Shown: positions 36,580 to 47,867 of the stretch, one piece after another
Position numbering within the stretch: position 1 is the stretch's first letter
Layout: every line of letters begins with the position of its first letter
DNA from: Bryum argenteum
Taxonomy: Eukaryota > Streptophyta > Bryopsida > Bryales > Bryaceae
Direction: 5' to 3'
DNA: 64,000 nt
NCBI GenBank assembly: GCA_037043015.1
Contig: CM073325.1
Span: 6,055,001 to 6,119,000, forward strand
Position numbers and translations under genes: made by a program
Notes under the pieces: model-generated
Database searches by the model: none
What the model saw: the letters and a program-made list of their open reading frames with translations, nothing else
What the model was told of the DNA's origin: nothing

Positions 36580-36671
36580 ACCATAGTGGTGATTTAGACT
36601 CTAACTGGCCTTTAAATAGGTTGGAGTTTCTCTCCTATACTCACCATAGTGGTGATTTAGACTCTAGCTGG
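36544..36671 (+). repeat. Tandem duplication over the SINE 3' end and its target duplication
   Basis: GGCCT-TAAATAGGTTGGAG through ACCATAGTGGTGATTTAGAC occurs twice, about 61 bp apart. The repeated block contains the SINE tail plus the flanking duplication, so it arose after insertion. Confidence 0.85.
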
Positions 36672-36839
36672 GTGTAAATTGCGAGTTTGGATGTGGTCAT
36701 TCGTATGGTGGTCATTCGTATGATTTTGGTGAGGATTGCAATATAGGGTTGAAACTCCATAGAGTAAAATGGGCACAAATGCATGCTATAAATTCATACT
36801 ATCTTGGAGGAATATAAAATCTTGTCATAATAACTAGAC

Positions 36840-36960
36840 TTAATTTGAGATCCAACCTAACAAATTTTGTCAAAAGCTCAATTTGGATGAAGAACTTATG
36901 GCTCCTCAAAGTTTAATTGTTGTCTCAAATTACATTTGACAGACGACACATTAAGGGGTA
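36840..36960 (+). mobile_element. 3' fragment of the 970-bp TTAA family
   Basis: AGACTTAATTTGAGATCCAA, GATGAAGAACTTATGGCTCC and a terminal ACATTAAGGGGTAAG match the right end of 21834-22805 in order. Confidence 0.55.
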
Positions 36961-37449
36961 AGAATTCAAATTAGTTTTTTAAAATTTTGTGGAGCCAAAT
37001 CTTTGGGGATTCTATCATTGAGGTTGAGGTTTTTCTTTAGGCTTGTTTTATTTGGACCTTGATGATGTAAAATACCTAGAAGAAAGTCAAATAACAATCC
37101 ATATCAAAACATCTAGATGAACAAATCATTACACAAGAGTTGTTGATTAGAGTTGCAAAACATCAATTGCAAACCAAAACACTAAGTGTTATATGTCACC
37201 TAAATGTTATAAGACTAATATTCAAAACATAGCACTTGATGTGAAATCATGGAATTCATGGCTTCAAGAAAGGAATGACAACATTGATTGCCATGGAGGT
37301 TGAAATTGAACAGTCTCAAAACTATTCGGAAATAGTGTATTGGTTGGCTTTCAGTAAATAACACTAATCGACAACTCTTGCGTAGTAAGTGGAAAGGTGT
37401 GAAGTTTCCACCAAGCAAAAGTGAATTATCCCATCACAATGTGGTCAAA

Positions 37450-37940
37450 TAAGACAATCTTGGTGGAGGGCTTGGTGGAATCTACATTCTTTTTCGAGTA
37501 GCGAATGGATGTACCTCAAATTTCCAAATGATCATCTTGTACTTCTAAGGTAATCCAAATTTGAATCTTGTATATACTCTTTTTCCTCATCAACCATGTA
37601 TCCACGCACATGTTCGAACATAAGACAATCTTAGATGAGGGCTCCATGGAAACTACATTCTTTTTTCCACGAGTGAATGGATATACCTCAAAATTCCAAA
37701 TGATCATCTTGTACTTCTAAAGTAAGTGATCCAAATTTGAATCATGTATATTCTCTTTCTCCTCATCAACCATGTATCCACTTTCATGAAATAAGACAAT
37801 CTTGGTTGAGGGCACGGTGGAAACTACATTCTTTTTTCCACTAGTGAATGGATGTACACCCAAATTTCCAAATGATCATCTTGTACTTCTCTAAGGTAAT
37901 CCAAATTTGAATCATGTATATTCTCTCTTTCATGTATCCG
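37450..37940 (+). repeat. About 172-bp tandem repeat, 3 copies
   Basis: The segment AATGGATGTACCTCAAATTT (or close variants) recurs at 37504, 37676 and 37847, followed each time by CAAATGATCATCTTGTACTT. The third copy is partly truncated. No coding potential. Confidence 0.8.
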
Positions 37941-38399
37941 CCCACATGGTCGAAATACTTTTTTCCCCTTGACCATGTGTCCGCTCACGTGGTTGAAATA
38001 CTTTTTCCAAGGTACATGCATGTGTAGTGCGACTCCGCTCCAAAATTCGATATGGATTTTCTCCCTCCATCAAAAAGATTATTTGTCTTGTTTTTTTTTT
38101 GCATGTTGAAGATTCCGATATTTCGGACACTTTTTTCAGAAGGCATGTTAATCTATCATACAATCTCTCGGTCTGGCAAGCAGCAGCTGCTCACGTGGTT
38201 AGGGCATGTAGTGTATCAGAAATCATCGGGAGTGGGGGGGGGGGGGGGCGGCCTTTTTCAGTTGATTTTGGCAACGCTGTGAAAGATTTAGGCAGAGCAA
38301 CTGATCACATGCTGTATGGGCACCTCCCATGTGCTTCCACCACACATGACAAATCGTTGGTTAGAGCTACCTAAATTTTGTTTACTTTTCATCGCTCAT

Positions 38400-38830
38400 A
38401 TGGTGAGCGAATGAGTATCGAGGGCCTCGTAACCGCGGCAACCACCCCACGTGTTTAGAGCTCGGATAAGATCAAAGCATTGCCCGTCGATGATCGGGAA
38501 GAATCGACGGCTAGTTTATTGAATAGCAAGGGCCTCGTATCCTCGGCCCCCACCCTACGTGTTTAGAGCTAGATAAGATTGAAGCATTGCCCGTCAATGA
38601 TCGGGAAGAATCGACGGCTAGCAAGGGCCTCGTATCCTCGGCCCCCACCCTACGCGTTTGGAGCTCGGATAAGATTGAAGCATTGCCCGTCAATGATCGG
38701 GAAGAATCGACGGCTAGCAAGGGCCTCGTATCCTCGGCCCCCACCCTACGCGTTTGGAGCTCGGATAAGATTGAAGCATTGCCCGTCAATGATCGGGAAG
38801 AACCGTTGGCTAGTTTATTATCGGCCGATG
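38400..38830 (+). repeat. 96-bp GC-richer minisatellite, about 4 copies
   Basis: AAGCATTGCCCGTCAATGAT recurs with 96-bp spacing (starts near 38582, 38678 and 38774). An earlier copy about 107 bp upstream contains an 11-bp insertion. Each unit includes GAAGAATCGACGGCTAGCAA and GCCTCGTATCCTCGGCCCCC. Because 96 is divisible by 3, repetitive open frames appear on both strands; I regard these as by-products. Confidence 0.88.
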
Positions 38831-38879
38831 GATTTAGCACACTCGCCGGTCAATTCATGAAACCATTGGCGAAAAACCT

Positions 38880-40007
38880 ATGAGAATTACAGATAAATTT
38901 CTATTCTCAGTATAGAATAAGGCAATTGATGGAAGAGATGTGTGGAAATCCGATTGGGTGGGGGAAATTTCGGTTATTAGCCAGTAAAAGTCAAAAAACC
39001 GCCTGAACCTTGTTGCCCATTCATCTTGGCCTAGTATCTTGTGGAATGACTTGTTGTATATATAACTATATAGTCGTGAATTAAGTTTTGAGTAGCATAA
39101 TGTTTTTAAGATATGAGTTGTAATATTTTCTTTTGTGCATGGTGAGAAAAAGAAAAATTAAGATCGTGAGAGATGGTCATTGTGCCAAACGATTGAAGTG
39201 GTTCTTGGGGCCAATCATAATTCTATCACTTATTGCGTTGATTTTGAGATGATTATAGACATCCAATTCGAAGTAGCTCTTCTTCTCTTAGTTTAGCTTA
39301 AGTGTAACTTTGCATGCAAACATCCTCATATTGATCCTTGCAAACAACAAGAGAGGAGCTCAAGGTCACAAAAGGACTCTATGCACCTAGTTCATAGATT
39401 TGCACGTGATTTTTTTATTTTTTTATTTTTAATTTACTTTTTAAAAGTGCATTATCCTTAGTTTCTTATGTTTGAATTGATCAATATAATTTTTTTGTGT
39501 ATTTTCTGTGATGTACACGTGTTGAACACCTTTCAACATTTAAAATGGTGTACTTATGATTAAATTTTAATTATTCTACATTTTGGTTCAAAATATCTTA
39601 TGAACAAGTATAAGAGATTGCAGATGTTACAACACGCTCCGTGTTATTCAAAGGTGTCATAGCAAATTGGTTTGACTATAAGATAGATTGCTTAATTCCA
39701 TGTCCAACAATGGCTCATTGGACTTAACTACTTAGAGGCATATAAAAGCTTCAAATTGCAATTTACCACAAACTCAAAGTGAACATTATAGGTCACCATT
39801 TTTATAACAACTACAAAGCTTCAATAAATTCATGAAATATTGAAGAAGAGTCCAAAATGATGATTCCACTTGGTCTAATATTCGACTTACTTTGGTTATG
39901 GAGAAAAAATAAAATATAATAAAATTTTTAAAAAAATTGCTCAAACTATTAACTCCACTACAAATATGAGAGCTGAACTTTGTGCCATTCTTGAGCGGTT
40001 CACCTTA
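38880..40007. other. AT-rich intergenic stretch
   Basis: No gene or repeat boundary recognised. Confidence 0.4.
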
Positions 40008-40765
40008 ATAGTTAAAGATTTAAGTGGTCCAATTTGGGTCAATTTGACTTTGGTGAAACTTTGATTTACTATATTAATCCATATGAAATTAAATCCATTT
40101 CTAGATTGTAGATTTTTTAGATACCCTTCCAAACAGACCATTTGTGCTCCAAAATTCTTCACACTTTAGAAATACTTACAGTCAAAGCTCGAAAACATTA
40201 TCACGGCATGCTTAAATTTGCCCAAAATTGTTGTACATGGATATTTATTCTTAAAATTAGATTGAAAAAAATCACGATATTAGTTCTTCTTAAGTTTTCT
40301 TTCCATTTTTGGGCATGTAAATAAGGTTCTAAGTGTGACCTTGTGATTCATTTTTTCAATCCAATAATTCTTCACATGCCTTTTTCATTGTCAAAAAGGG
40401 GCCTTTATATTTGAATTTCAATATACCTCCATGTGAAAACCATAAAAATTCTATGGGTTATCTAGGTCCTATGAGGGTAAAAATTGTGTCAGACCTATTC
40501 CTTAACTCACCCAAGAACAAGAATTTGAAGAACCTCAAGTCAAATCTACTCTCAGAGCTCCCAATACATTGCTTTTCCTTTTCACAAGAACGGCAATAAA
40601 AAAAATTCCTACTTTGAATATCACAATCTCACAATCACCAAGGAGTTTGGGTTTAGAATTTGGCGTACACAATCATGCACAAGTTAAGGACTACATCCTA
40701 CGGTCACAAACTTCAAAATACATCATAAAATGAAAAATCTCACCTTGCATCACAAGAGGGTAAAG
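40008..40765 (+). mobile_element. Relic of the 800-bp TTAA family
   Basis: It shares TTTGACTTTGGTGAAACTTT, CCTATGAGGGTAAAAATTG and ACTACATCCTACGGTCAC in order with 13080-13870 and 34721-35521. The ends are decayed. Confidence 0.6.
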
Positions 40766-40778
40766 CATACAAACTTAA

Positions 40779-41036
40779 CCCCTAAAGATCCAAGAAAGCC
40801 GAAATGACTTTTTGAAATTTCTGCTGGGAAAAAATTCAGCCAACTTTGACCATTTTAATCTCAAAATCAATGAAAAATTAACCGTTTAAAATTTGACATA
40901 ATTGGAAAGGGTTGAGTTAACTTCAAGATCCTACAGCTAGATCTCTTAATTAATGCTTAGATTGATTTTCTGGGCGAACGTAAAAAAAGGTCCTTCTTGA
41001 GAATTTAGACAATTATGTATCAAGGATCTTTAAAGG
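40779..41036 (+). mobile_element. TTAA-flanked MITE, 260-bp family, copy 5
   Basis: 258 bp. Left TTAA at 40775-40778 and left end CCCCTAAAGATCC. The right end is decayed (GATCTTTAAAGG followed by TTGA at 41037-41040). The core CTTCAAGATCCTACAGCTAG is recognisable. Confidence 0.82.
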
Positions 41037-41040
41037 TTGA

Positions 41041-41306
41041 TCCTAAACAACCATGGCCACCGATTCGGCTTTTACCGTCAAGGCCAAAAAGAAATTTACT
41101 ATCAACTTCAAATGTTATGATCTCACATATAGTAATGATCCAAGGGTTGAAAATTTTCACACTGCTACCAATGATAGTCTACTTCAAGATCCTTCGCTTG
41201 AAATTATCAAAAATTTCCAAAAATATTGGATGTACCCCCATTAGTGCATAGTGGTCAGTGTTGGGATTTCAAGCTCCCAAAATATTGTGGATCTCTAGGG
41301 GTTAAG
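41041..41306 (+). mobile_element. Right-end fragment of a TTAA element
   Basis: GTTATGATCTCACATATAGT and CTTCAAGATCCTTCGCTTG are followed by a terminal ATCTCTAGGGGTTAA. This is a family end without its left half. Confidence 0.6.
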
Positions 41307-41385
41307 TAAAAACTCTAACGGAAACAACGGATTTTAATAATATGATAAATAAATTTTAAAAACTCATATGTGCCTTGTTTTGTAA

Positions 41386-42149
41386 GAGCATCTCCACCCC
41401 TACTCGCCTAATGTCTGACACACGCAATAAGTGGATGAGAAATACTAAGGGCCCTTCAAAAATGTCTTGTGAGAGTATCCCCAATGGTTCCGCGCCATTG
41501 GGACGCGCCATTGGATAATGGCGAGGGACGTACTGTAGCGTGCCACTAAATGGAGGGTGCTGGCTCCAATGGAGGCTCGCTACAGAGCCCCCCAAACAAC
41601 CTTGGTTGGTTGGGGAGGGTGTGGCTAGGGAGGGTGGGCCCGGGGAGGGAGGCTTTGGCATTAATGATTTTGGCACTTTATTCTATGTTAGTAGTGAAAA
41701 GTGGGAGATTGTGTTGAGAGGTGCCTTCTTCACATTATTATTTCCCGTTGACTACGCAATAGAGTGTGGAAAATGTCTCCCTCCAACCAGAGAAAACTTG
41801 GCGTGAGCGGGGCTCCAATAGAGTGCGACGGGAAGGTGGAGGGAGGGATGGCGCGGCCATTGGGGTACTATTTCAGTGCGGGCCTGCCAATTAGCGTTGG
41901 CAAGGGCAGTTCGCGCGACTAATGGGGATGCTCTGACTCTCTACTATGGCGCTTCAAGAAATGGCCCTCCAAATCTAAGTTTAGTTGACTAAATCTGACA
42001 TTCTACTTGCTATTGTGCATTGACTATTCACATGCACTTTTGGTGCTTGAGGAGCCTTTAAGGGTGGGGGAGTGTGATTTCAAGGGCTTTTCAAATATAG
42101 ATGAGCTTTTTTAGCGAGTCACCTTTAGCGAGTATGGGTGGAGATGCTC
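41386..42149. mobile_element. Tourist/Harbinger-type MITE (host of a nested MITE)
   Basis: Ends GAGCATCTCCACCC and GGGTGGAGATGCTC, flanked by TAA at 41383-41385 and 42150-42152. A 3-bp TWA duplication with a GAGCATC terminus is typical of Tourist-like elements. Without the nested insert it is about 300 bp. Confidence 0.85.
41473..41933. mobile_element. Tourist-type MITE nested in 41386-42149
   Basis: 461 bp with ends GAGTATCCCCAATGG and AATGGGGATGCTC, flanked by TGA at 41470-41472 and 41934-41936. Markedly GC-richer than its surroundings. An open frame at 41540-41806 has no family features. Confidence 0.83.
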
Positions 42150-42217
42150 TAAGGAAGGCGGGTGGGAAAAAACAAATGAAGAAACTGAAAGTGGTACCGG
42201 CAAACCTCTAAGTGTGA

Positions 42218-42614
42218 GAGCATGACCAGCCCGCAGTGCAGGCCGGAGCATGGAGCCGGATATGAAGTACCAGGGGCCCCAGCCCACACACTAACCCGGT
42301 AACCCGGTCAAGAGGGTTGCAATACCCTAAATTCTAGCCCACCAAAACTCCAAGTTATCCCCTGCCTTCACTCAAGTTTTAGTGTCCCCTTTAACTAATG
42401 AGTGAGAACCACGTGGCAGAAATTTCATTGGCAAGAAATGATTTCTAAAGAAAGCTATGAAAAGCGGAATGTGAGGTGGTGTGATTGGTGGGTGATTCGT
42501 GAGCGGGCCCTGCCCTCTTTGTTGGGCTGGGCTTTGTAACCGCGGACAAGCGGCGCCTTTCACATTTTGGGACGGCCTTGCGGGCCGGCCTGCCGTAGAG
42601 GGCTGGTCATGCTC
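42218..42614. mobile_element. Tourist-type MITE with GAGCATGACCAGCC ends
   Basis: 397 bp. The terminal repeat GAGCATGACCAGCC is matched by GGCTGGTCATGCTC, with TGA duplicated at 42215-42217 and 42615-42617. GC-rich interior, no coding sequence. Confidence 0.85.
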
Positions 42615-42881
42615 TGAACCCCAGCCTCCAATTTCATCAGGGAAACAATGAACTTTCTCCATGTGGCTGTTTGATTGAGTTAGTTAATAAGTGCAAGCCA
42701 CCAAGTTAAGTGGGGCCCTTTAGGACATGAATGTCTCACTGTCTGAATTCTCTAACGATTTGGATCTACAGTATGTTCTTGTGGCTCACACTCCCATGTT
42801 GCATCATTGGACCAATCCTACCTCTCCTTTTGATCTTTGAAAATAGAATGAGCCAATGTTTTGTTTGGTTCCAACCCTTAA

Positions 42882-43416
42882 CCCTTAAACGCCCAAGGTG
42901 ACCCGAGGGGTCACCTTCCAACAGAATCTTCTCTGAAGCTCTCACTGTACTCAACATTTCACTTATATTTTGATGTCAAACTGGTCACCTTCTTGTGATG
43001 CATTCAAAAAGTGAAATTTTACAATTCAAATCACAATTTGTATGAGTGATTTTGTCCTTAAACGCCCATGGGGTCTAAAACGGGCAGCTAAAAATTGGAT
43101 CACAACATCTTTTGGACTTGGGCATCATGAATAGTGCACTTTTTGAACTTGGGCACCATGAATGAACCAATCAATGATGAGCTTGCAACCTCCTACAAGG
43201 TTATGTACAACCCCAACCTCCCTACCACAATCCTTTCAAGTCATAAAATCATACATACAGATTGTGATTTGAATTGTAAAATTTCACTTTTTGAATGCAT
43301 CACAAGACGGTGACCAGTTTGACATCAAAATATAAGTGAAAAGTCGATTACAGTGAGAGCTACAAAGAAGATTCTGTTGGAATCAAGCCCCTCGGGCTTG
43401 CTTGGGCATTTAAGGG
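42882..43416. mobile_element. Second foldback TTAA element, arms about 170 bp
   Basis: 535 bp. Left TTAA is at 42878-42881; the right site is TTGA at 43417-43420. Ends CCCTTAAACGCCCAAG and CTTGGGCATTTAAGGG. The left arm (to about 43048) is the reverse complement of the right arm (from about 43246). An original-looking left terminus, CCTTAAACGCCC, is preserved internally at about 43053. From there on it matches the non-palindromic element at 47507-47867. Confidence 0.88.
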
Positions 43417-43429
43417 TTGAAGCTACCTA

Positions 43430-43640
43430 CAAGGCCGATTTTCATCAAGGGGCCCACTTTCAAAACACTACTAGGGAATTTTCAATTTGTAACCTATTTT
43501 GACGATTGTAATAGTAGGATCTAGTACCTAGCTTGTACATGATCACATACACCAAATCTCAATTTAAAATTCTTCACCATTTGTGAGATCATAATGTTCA
43601 AAGTCAAAAACAAAGTTTTTTCTTTTGCCTTGTTGTTAGG
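43430..43640 (-). mobile_element. Inverted fragment of the 800-bp TTAA family
   Basis: On the plus strand, GTAGGATCTAGTACCTA and CACCATTTGTGAGATCATAA are reverse complements of the core seen at about 13690-13780. The ends are absent. Confidence 0.5.
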
Positions 43641-44434
43641 AAGAGTAGATGTCAAAAAACACCTTATATGCCCAATTTAGACAAAATTTGAGTAAGTTAT
43701 TTGTTATAATGGGAATATTCAAATTATCAATTATATTCAAGCTTTTTTACTCAAAGAGACGCTTTACATAGGGAGTCAAGTCGTGTATAATACCGAAAGA
43801 GGGCAAAATTTCTCTCAATCTCATTGGTCCTATTTTTTGACTACAGGAATAAACCAATCATGTTGAGAGGATTTTGGCCTCTTCAGCCTCATGCACGGCT
43901 TGACACCCCATGCACAGCGTCCCTTAGATGAAGTATCTGACTTTCTTCCTTTATTTTTGTAAAATTATGGTAGGTGAACAAAAGGCTTCACAAAGACTAA
44001 ATATTGCAAGAAGAAGTTGATGGTTAAGGAGTTATAGATACTTTGGCTTTATGATTCTAGTCTGTAGCGAAGAAATTTTGCAATTTCAAGAACTTTGTTC
44101 TTAAACTTCTTGGAATGTTTTTTATTGCCAACTTTCTACTCAAAATGCCAACAACTCCAAGTTGTAGAGGGTTGTTTTTGCCACTTTTGAGACTTTTTGG
44201 CAGTTTTGAGGTTAGTCGGCTTCAAGGATTAACACTTTCCAAAAACTTTGTGACTATAAGAAATCCAAAGAACTTCATGGAAGATCTATCATTCTAGGAG
44301 GAAAAGTTACGGTTGCCAAATTATGAAACACCTTAGCTTCGAGGCCCAAATGGGGTATATATATAGTTTCTAGATTTCTACACTTTTTTACTTTGTAATG
44401 TATTGATAACCATGTTCTTACTCACAATACCTAG
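43641..44434. other. Intergenic stretch
   Basis: No gene or repeat boundary recognised. Confidence 0.4.
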
Positions 44435-44451
44435 TAACCAAAGTTGGAACT

Positions 44452-44550
44452 AGTCTAATCTCCCCTTGTCCGATGGCCATCAGGATATTAGCATTACGAA
44501 CGGACACTTCATTCACGTTGGCCCCTTAGAAAGGGACCGGAGTTTCTATC
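44452..44550 (+). mobile_element. 5'-truncated SINE, 99 bp
   Basis: Only the last 99 bases of the SINE are present (from AGTCTAATCTCCCC to GTTTCTATC). They are flanked by a perfect 17-bp duplication, TAACCAAAGTTGGAACT, at 44435-44451 and 44551-44567. Confidence 0.93.
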
Positions 44551-44633
44551 TAACCAAAGTTGGAACTTTCTCAAAAAGTACAAGAGCAAGTTTCAAATTT
44601 TACAAGAGCAAGGTTCAAAATTTATTCATTTTA

Positions 44634-45189
44634 GGGGCACTTCACACTATGGCCGAAGGTCGAGAGGCCATCAATTTCCGCCAATGAAATTGCATGAAAC
44701 CCTAGTTTCGGCCTCTCGAGCCTTCACACTAGAAGCCAAAGTCCACCGGCCGTCACTCTCCAAATAGCCTACGTGGCAGCACTTTTTGACCAAGGCGACC
44801 GCCTCTCGACGTTTGTTTGGGTCCTGCATTTTGCAAGACCCAAACTATGGTCGAGAGGCCGTCACATTTTTTTCATAAAAAATTCAAAAACTGACAAGAT
44901 CTTGGCCGTTAGATCAAAAGGATGCCTTGGACAAGGAATAAAGTGATATGGGTTTGGACTTTGGGCTTGGCCTTTGGAGGCTTCATATTACGGCTGTCCA
45001 AGTTGAGAGGCCATGGGAGTTCATGGCCAAAAGCTTTGGACTTTGGGCTTGGCCTTTGGAGGCTTCACGCTATGCCCGGCCAAAGGCTCCAATTACAATA
45101 TTTTATTGGTTATTTTCAGTAAATTCCTTTGGACTCTCAACAAAGTTTGGACTCTCAATTCCACGGACGGCCATAGTGTGAAGGGCCCC
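44634..45189. mobile_element. MITE with GGGGCACTTCACACTATGG ends
   Basis: 556 bp. The left end GGGGCACTTCACACTATGGC is matched by GCCATAGTGTGAAGGGCCCC at the right, with TTA duplicated at 44631-44633 and 45190-45192. It carries an internal direct repeat (TTTGGACTTTGGGCTTGGCC twice, about 80 bp apart). The TTA duplication suggests the Harbinger superfamily. Confidence 0.83.
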
Positions 45190-45192
45190 TTA

Positions 45193-45819
45193 GCTTGAAA
45201 GTGATTTCATCTATGCCTTTGCACAAGCCTCCCAAAATAAACTATGCCACCTAATTTTTCACTCCACACGAATGCCTTCTAAAAGGGGTCAAAATATGCC
45301 CTATAGGTGGAAAAAAGGACGACCTAATTTTCCCCTCCACACGAGTGCCTTCTAAAAGCGGTCAAAAATCCCAGTGGTGGTGACAAAGCTAACCACTAAC
45401 TAAACTTATAATGAAATTGATTAAAAAAAGGGAGAAGAGACTTAAGATACAAACTTCCCATTTGCATTGGCGGCGTGCCGAATGAAGGGCTGAAATTGGG
45501 CGCATGCTGGCCTTTTGCTGTAATGATAAACCGTTTCTATATTAAAAATAGGGGGCTATTTCTTTCTTAGTTATTTATTTAACCGTTGGAAAAACAAATA
45601 AGTAAATGCATAAGTGGAATCCCCATATGGAATTTTCCATCTGACCTTTGGGGAGTCAATGCAGTGCTACTCATGCAGGGAGGATATTCTATAATAGTTT
45701 AATATTAAAAAACCCCACCAATGAGGTTCTAACATTTAGCAATTTGGCACCTTCTCGTGAATTTTCTCAAATTTTACGGGGAAAAAATTGGCTTACGTTA
45801 GCAAGTTGGAAGTGACATC

Positions 45820-45860
<41 letters not shown>

Positions 45861-46941
45861 TAATTTTGCACGCATTTATCTTAATTGTTTTCTTTGATGA
45901 CTTGCTACTACACATTCATTTTCTTGACACTTTGGAATGTCTTGTGAGTGTCCCGTTTATTCATTTGTTGAAAGAGATGGTGTAGGTCTTCAATCATAGT
46001 ACTACAAGCAATGGTTCAATTGTGTGATGCAAATGACAAATTGGCTTGTCACAAGCCCAAAGAATAGTCACATGTTCTTTGTGGGGGTGGGCACTTCCTT
46101 GAACGCCCTCAAATATTAGTATGGCTCCTGTTACACTAAACTTCTAATACTTTTAAGTGGTGGTTTAGTTCCATTTTTAGTTATTTATTTTTTGTTATTA
46201 TTGCCAATGTCCACAATTGTGTTGTAATTGTAAAATTGTTAGAGGTTTCGAGAATGTACGAACAATTCTATAGGGATAAGCAACACCTCTTTTTTGGTGA
46301 GATTGAAAGTGATTCGTAGGATTTATATATGCTGCTTGTTTTACAAAAACTTTAAAGGTATCTTCATGAGTACCCAACTTCTCCATGTAGTCATGAGAGC
46401 ACACCATTTGAGAAGCTTGTTGAGAACTTCGAGAGTCACATAGTCGATTGTCACCGTGTACTTACATCCCCTTGCTATACAAACTTGGTTCTTGGGCATC
46501 AAAACAACACAACAAACAACGTTACTATCTATTACTCTATGCAATGTCCTCATATCCTATTCCTTGTTCAACAAACTTCCAAACCCTTTTCACCATTCAA
46601 CTAACGTCCATAGCCCATAAGTGTCCATATGCTTTTCAGTAGTCGTCAAAATGCTCAAGGACCAAAGAAACTTTATATCACTCGATTTTTTTCATTTTTT
46701 CCGCAACAAAATATTCTAGTATTCTCGAACAAGTTACCTTTTCCAATTTGCGGCTACTTCGGGAATATTCATAATTTGGCAACATGACAACCACTTTCTT
46801 GGTTCTTATATAATTTTTAAATGCAACCATGCAAGGGAAACATATTCCATTACACAAGAATGCACTGGTTGCCGAAGGACCTTCAAGAATGTTATGATGA
46901 TGAAGGAAGCCCCATGACAGGAACCAGCATGCAGCCCTGCC

Positions 46942-46986
<45 letters not shown>

Positions 46987-47190
46987 GCTATTGGGTAAAG
47001 TACAAAAAATTGAGGAATAGTTGGTTCAAATGCCATGCATCAAATCAAAGTACACCAACACATGTCATTACAACAATACTCGCGTCTACTATTACCGCAT
47101 GCATAATCCCACGGGAATGTGCGCATCTAGTATAGAATGTATCGCACGAAACCAAAGTTCTCAATGTTCTTACCTCTAAATGTTCAATGT
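45193..47190. other. Gene-poor region with homopolymers
   Basis: No gene seen. Contains a 33-base T run at 45823-45855 and a 42-base A run at 46943-46984. Neither has recognisable SINE boxes next to it. Confidence 0.5.
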
Positions 47191-47194
47191 GGTA

Positions 47195-47502
47195 AACCCC
47201 TAAAGTCGAAATCAACCACACTGTGGTCCATTTGACCTTGGTCAGACTCTCAATTACTAAATATAGATTGTATGAAGTTGCTACTTTGGCTCGTTGTAGG
47301 GTATTTGCACACCTTTCCAAAGAGTCATTTCGTGCTACAAGATTTCTTATACTTTAGGAGATATTCACAATCAAAGTTTGAAAACTGCCCAAACTGCAGT
47401 TTATGCTCTTTTATCCAAAAGTTATGTCACTAAATCCAAAATTTATGATTCTATTTCATACAATCTTCTACATACTTTACACATTCTTAGAAATTGAAAC
47501 CC
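47195..47502 (+). mobile_element. Left part of an 800-bp TTAA element, cut by the next element
   Basis: It begins ACCCCTAAAGTCGAAATC and continues with GACCTTGGTCAGACTC, GTTGTAGGGTATTTGC and AAAGAGTCATTTCGTGC, as in 34721-35521. Similarity stops where the 47507 element begins. Confidence 0.6.
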
Positions 47503-47506
47503 TTAA

Positions 47507-47867
47507 CCCTTAAACGTCTAGCTACACGGATTGCGGCAGCCCAAAATTGGATCACAACATCTTTTGGACTTGGCCATCATGAATAGTGCACTTTTTGAAC
47601 TTGGGCATCATGAATGATCTAATCAATGATGAGCTTGCAACCTCCTACAAGGTTATGTACAACCCCAACCTACCTACCACAATCCTTGTAAATCACAAAT
47701 CACTCATACAAATTGTGATTTGAATTCTAAAATTTCACATTTTGAATGCATCACAAGAAGGTGACCAGTTTGACATCAAAATATAAGTGAAAAGTTGGGT
47801 ACATTGAGAGCTACAGAGGAGATTCTGTTGGAAACGGCCCCCTTGGGGCCGCTCAGACGTTTAAGGG
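47507..47867 (+). mobile_element. TTAA-flanked element, 361 bp, non-palindromic progenitor type
   Basis: TTAA at 47503-47506 and 47868-47871. Ends CCCTTAAACGTC and GACGTTTAAGGG. It carries GGATCACAACATCTTTTGGA and GGTGACCAGTTTGACATCAA, both also in 42882-43416, but without the inverted left arm. Confidence 0.88.

Noticed and set aside
37450..38830. CRISPR-like array of repeats
   Set aside because: Units are contiguous tandem repeats with no unique spacers, in a plant nuclear context.
38511..38883. Repetitive open frames on both strands
   Set aside because: They are the direct result of a 96-bp tandem repeat whose length is divisible by three.
42372..42662. Minus-strand frame in a GC-rich segment
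   Set aside because: It lies within a Tourist-type MITE with clear ends and target duplication.
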